Source: an uncultured Dorea sp. (GTDB lineage Bacteria; Bacillota; Clostridia; Lachnospirales; Lachnospiraceae). Taken from it: a stretch of DNA of 8,291 nucleotides. This document shows, one piece after another, positions 6,201 to 8,291 of the stretch. A model generated the notes under the pieces. The model was not told the origin of the DNA and did not search any database. It worked only from the letters and a program-made list of their open reading frames with translations. The stretch spans positions 1 through 8,291 of the forward strand of contig NZ_CAKRAH010000081.1 in NCBI RefSeq assembly GCF_934294775.1, given 5' to 3'. Within the stretch, counting starts at the first letter, position 1. The number at the start of each line of letters is the position of its first letter. Position numbers and translations under genes: made by a program.

Positions 6201-8291
6201 TTCCGAAGAAGGTATCTGCCAGGATGTGACACTGGAAGCCGGTACCTATACATTTTCTGCATACATGAAGATTACAGGACTGTCGAAAGGAGTAGTAGGT
6301 AAAAGCACCGGTGCAGGGCTTGGAATCCTTCATGCAGACGGAAGCCGTAACGTAAGTGCAAAACTGTTAAAAGAAGATACAGACACAGCCGTGGATGACG
6401 GATGGGAGAGAATGGCGCTGACATTTAAGCTTAAGAAAAAAGAAACGGTAACAGTGTTTGCCGGATTATTCGGACGTACCGGACAGGTCTATGTAAGCAG
6501 TACACAGTTAGAAGAAGGAAAAGCAGCCAATAAAGTAAACCTTGTGATCAATCCGGGATTCGATTGGATCACCGGGGACAAGCCAGACTTTTGGACCTAC
6601 AAAGGTGACGACAGCGGTGCCAAGACAGTTGTGACAAACGATAAAGGACGCTGTGCCATCTTAAGAGGCAAGTGGGACAAAGATCCGGTATTCGCACAGG
6701 CAGTGAATATCAAAGGAAAAGAAGGAGATATCTATAACCTTAGCTGCTGGGTCAAAGGATGCGGAATTCCGGATAAAGACTACCGCATCGCCGCCGCAGT
6801 ATTATACGATAACGCGCCGACCAAATGGCATGATGTTCCATGTAATCCGAATATTGAAGGATGGCAGTTCGTAAGCGGAAGCTTCAGTACCAGTGACGGA
6901 GATACGAAGACAGATGCAACCTATACAGGAATCCATATCTATATCTTCTTCGCACATCAGATGGACAGTGCAATGTTCAAAGGCGTCCAGTTAGTAAGGG
7001 ACGACAGCGAAAGCTATGTCTATGATGATGAAGGAAATCTGATCAATGCGGTCAGTGCAGCGGAAAATGATCACTTCGTAAGCAACAAAAACGGAATGCT
7101 CACAAAACTTGGAGGCATTGACGGAACAGAATTCGAATATGGCTATAATAGCAAAAACCATATGAAAAAAGCTTCGAACTCAGAAGGAGTCAGTTATATG
7201 TTCGACTACAATGCTAAAGGACAGCCTACCGCCATGCGTTCCGAAGGTGGCAAACACATGGGAGCTGCCATAGCAGGAAGAGCATATTATTTGAGAGAAA
7301 AATATTCCGGCTTATATCTGGATGTAGACAGCCAGAAAGTCGAGATCCGAAGATCAGTCATCTTACAGGAATACAGCGGAAGCAGCACACAAAAATGGAA
7401 ACTGACAAAAAGTGACGATGGATATCTGGAATTTGAACTGGCAGAACATGCCGGCTATAACCTGGATCTGCAGAACGCAGATACGACAGATGGGGCAGCA
7501 GTAGCACTTTATCAGCACAATGAAAGTGACGCCCAGAAGTGGAGACTGTCACCACAGGAAGACGGAAGCTATCAGATCACCGCAAAAGCCACAAAGGATA
7601 AGAATGGTCTGACAAACCGTGACAGAGGAACTGCAAATGGACAGAAGATCACAAGCTGCATATTAGGCAATAACGTGAATCAGTGCTGGTATCTGGAAGC
7701 GGTCGATGACGGAAACTTGTCAGAGAAACCAGAAGACGGGAAGATCGTATCCATACGTGTGATGCAGAGCGGACAGTACCTGGATGTAAACTATGCAGGA
7801 ACAAAAGAAGGTTCTGAACTTATGCAGAATTATTATAATGGAGGAACCAATCAGCAATTCCGCATGAAAGACTGTGGCAATGGATATTATCAGTTATTAC
7901 CGATGCATGCACCGGGGATGGTACTTGCAAAATTCGGGAAAAACAGCCAGGGATATGACAGACTGGCACTGGAAACCAAGAAAGATGGTGCAGAGAACCA
8001 GTTATTCCGCTTTGAAGAAATCGAGCCGGGAAAAGGAACGGGTTATGCAATTGTCTGCAAAGCAGGAAATGCAGCACTGGATGTGATGAACCGGTCTTAT
8101 GTAAATGGAGCAGATGTCATCCTGACTGCACATGGAGCAGTACAGAGAAATAAATGGTGGGTGATAGAATCCGTAAGTGACCGTATGGAATCCACAATGG
8201 AATACACCTCCGACGCAAGACAGATCAAGAAGATCACAGACGTAAGAGGATACGAGACATCATTTACCTATGATGCGAAGAACAGACTCTT
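3247..8291 (+). CDS. Giant RHS/YD-repeat protein, probable polymorphic toxin (C-terminus outside window)
   Basis: The frame is open for 1681 codons without a stop and runs off the window. Residues 1-125 and 256-392 form the Firmicutes RHS N-terminal region (VHYEEDGEWKDIDNRLE; AYPVVIDP), split by an acidic insert (about 135-255). A DNRLRE-type domain follows at about 396-565, with TWDEKSVRWNNQP and GFDVTKLARKWYN. RLGYGWTLS (644-652) opens the RHS core, with YD motifs near 790, 813, and 893. Two jelly-roll-like binding modules lie at about 940-1090 and 1096-1255. YD motifs return at 1259-1330, then two beta-trefoils of ricin-B type (about 1345-1487 and 1500-1643; QxW at 1382, 1430, and 1479; the second set degenerate), then YD motifs from 1651. 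RHS shells usually enclose a C-terminal toxin with an immunity gene next to it; both would lie past 8291. No signal peptide or transmembrane segment is seen near the N-terminus. The family is certain; the toxin role is inferred. Confidence 0.93.
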   Translation, partial: MKEKLLRELTGKRKRCVKYFQMNEKGVAAAVYPGPVHYEEDGEWKDIDNRLEAVTEEGREVYQNKASDVKVKFAGETGTGDLVSVEKNGMKVSWKLDTEEDQIATESTGKKRVKKKACRFRVLTEPEFPQDPGEVTQKQEEEAASEDEPEEGTTSADELASDEVSADDSIRSEKAGSAEVKSEDTDIAEEGTEEKSEDVDVAEDTEAKSEGTDIEGGSEEKSEDADITDDGTTPGKSENTDKEDLEKDSGTLEDEVIRAHMGVKHLAGEGIYENILSDVDVHYIIQGEKIKENIRLKTKEAAEQELTFIFQHPGLTMKTETDGSLGLYKDIEKVFWFEKPYMYDNNGCLSTEVVLQAEPFGEGSKVSVIADKEWLLEEDRAYPVVIDPMTETEKPHSIIEDTYVFSGGKVSENPEKVFSYGSFVVGRSYENGKLRALLRFRNLPDIGKGSILYAAKMYIWQYEYSASVYTKIPLLAQEITGTWDEKSVRWNNQPAVAGTVLDYKEVGQVTSGNTTTITPIGFDVTKLARKWYNTGVNNGIMIRSQYESEPGDSKNAYARFYASDHPKVSSKQYPSGVFYYRNVTGLEDYQSYHEQAAGRGGMGYTNDYTGNVVWIHPDVETEGGPLMAEVKHVYNLSEADTPSRLGYGWTLSCLQRVVSSGINDYPYKYTDEDGTAHYFYKDTTDGNKLKDEDGLGLVITATSGPDYDHYLTMEGKDKTKYIFGGDGYLRFIEDLDGNKVTIEYEPNASQNYIDYITDATGARIDIVYKQDASLSRILEIKDTAGRSIHYDYDSAGNLSAIRYPDGKKTTFTYDGSHRLLTVTGPEGYGIRYEYTQDFRIWRVSKITEFGENQTVGQEMKISYENGNTTIFEEPGLDGELSQTADNQKMTYHFDNMGRPTDILDSDGCANTYEYYTTGMKNHKLHKDGSTQKTIYGLLRNHLFDPEKGDAGWYGYRIADKIKTSIVRKDGYAGTKSAYLNKTDAGSEEGICQDVTLEAGTYTFSAYMKITGLSKGVVGKSTGAGLGILHADGSRNVSAKLLKEDTDTAVDDGWERMALTFKLKKKETVTVFAGLFGRTGQVYVSSTQLEEGKAANKVNLVINPGFDWITGDKPDFWTYKGDDSGAKTVVTNDKGRCAILRGKWDKDPVFAQAVNIKGKEGDIYNLSCWVKGCGIPDKDYRIAAAVLYDNAPTKWHDVPCNPNIEGWQFVSGSFSTSDGDTKTDATYTGIHIYIFFAHQMDSAMFKGVQLVRDDSESYVYDDEGNLINAVSAAENDHFVSNKNGMLTKLGGIDGTEFEYGYNSKNHMKKASNSEGVSYMFDYNAKGQPTAMRSEGGKHMGAAIAGRAYYLREKYSGLYLDVDSQKVEIRRSVILQEYSGSSTQKWKLTKSDDGYLEFELAEHAGYNLDLQNADTTDGAAVALYQHNESDAQKWRLSPQEDGSYQITAKATKDKNGLTNRDRGTANGQKITSCILGNNVNQCWYLEAVDDGNLSEKPEDGKIVSIRVMQSGQYLDVNYAGTKEGSELMQNYYNGGTNQQFRMKDCGNGYYQLLPMHAPGMVLAKFGKNSQGYDRLALETKKDGAENQLFRFEEIEPGKGTGYAIVCKAGNAALDVMNRSYVNGADVILTAHGAVQRNKWWVIESVSDRMESTMEYTSDARQIKKITDVRGYETSFTYDAKNRL
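3787..3996 (+). repeat. Acidic tandem repeat coding for five KSE-D units
   Basis: Residues 181-250 of the RHS protein consist of five imperfect units of 13-15 residues, each beginning KSE and then Asp, Gly, or Asn (KSEDTDIAEEGTEE, KSEDVDVAEDTEA, KSEGTDIEGGSEE, KSEDADITDDGTTPG, and KSENTDKEDLEKDSG). They sit in a wider Glu/Asp/Ser/Thr-rich insert. The DNA copies have diverged, but the AAATCAGAAG-like and AAGTCAGAAG-like openings are still visible. The stretch is likely disordered and strongly negative. Copy number may vary between strains. Confidence 0.75.

Noticed and set aside
1..8291. CRISPR array, tRNA, rRNA, or intact insertion sequence
   Set aside because: I saw no regularly spaced repeats, no cloverleaf or rRNA-like sequence, and no transposase or paired terminal repeats.

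Overview
The window looks like chromosome of a Gram-positive anaerobe of the class Clostridia, most likely a gut Lachnospiraceae. This is an inference from moderate-to-low GC, strong AGGAGG-type ribosome binding sites 8-9 bases before each start, TTGACA/TATAAT-type promoters, a GAAC-N4-GTTC (Bacillus-type) LexA box, and protein families common in that group. All convincing genes are on the + strand.

Left part (1-2490): about 130 bases with no supportable gene, two hairpins (70-104 and 130-164, the second probably a terminator of an upstream gene), and an AT-rich stretch. A good promoter (281-309) follows. It drives a two-gene unit: an alpha/beta hydrolase of the BD-FAE/acetyl-esterase type (348-1271) and, 13 bases later, a CitMHS-type carboxylate transporter (1285-2338). 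The transporter reading frame breaks near 1999, and about 80-100 residues of the family's usual middle seem to be missing, so I call it a pseudogene. A structured hairpin with a T-run (2423-2490) closes the unit.

Right part (2491-8291): a non-coding stretch ends in a near-consensus promoter (TTGACA-N17-TATAAC). Its spacer holds a perfect Gram-positive LexA (SOS) core. Downstream are a leader with an 18-bp imperfect inverted repeat and a 111-residue gene (2741-3076) resembling a small protein family common in Clostridia prophages. A second LexA-like box (3076-3088) begins on that gene's last base. After a 170-base gap comes a giant RHS/YD-repeat protein (3247 to the right edge, at least 1681 residues, open at its C-terminus). 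It has the Firmicutes RHS N-terminal region with an acidic repeat inserted, a DNRLRE domain, YD repeats, two jelly-roll-like modules, more YD repeats, two ricin-B-like beta-trefoils, and YD repeats again. The end of such proteins, where a toxin domain and then an immunity gene are usually found, lies beyond the window.

Most interesting hypothesis: the RHS protein and its phage-like partner are under SOS control. Together with the lack of any visible signal peptide, this suggests a DNA-damage-induced polymorphic toxin released by lysis or a non-classical route, in the manner of colicins. The LexA boxes and the protein architecture are seen in the sequence; the toxin role and release route are inference.
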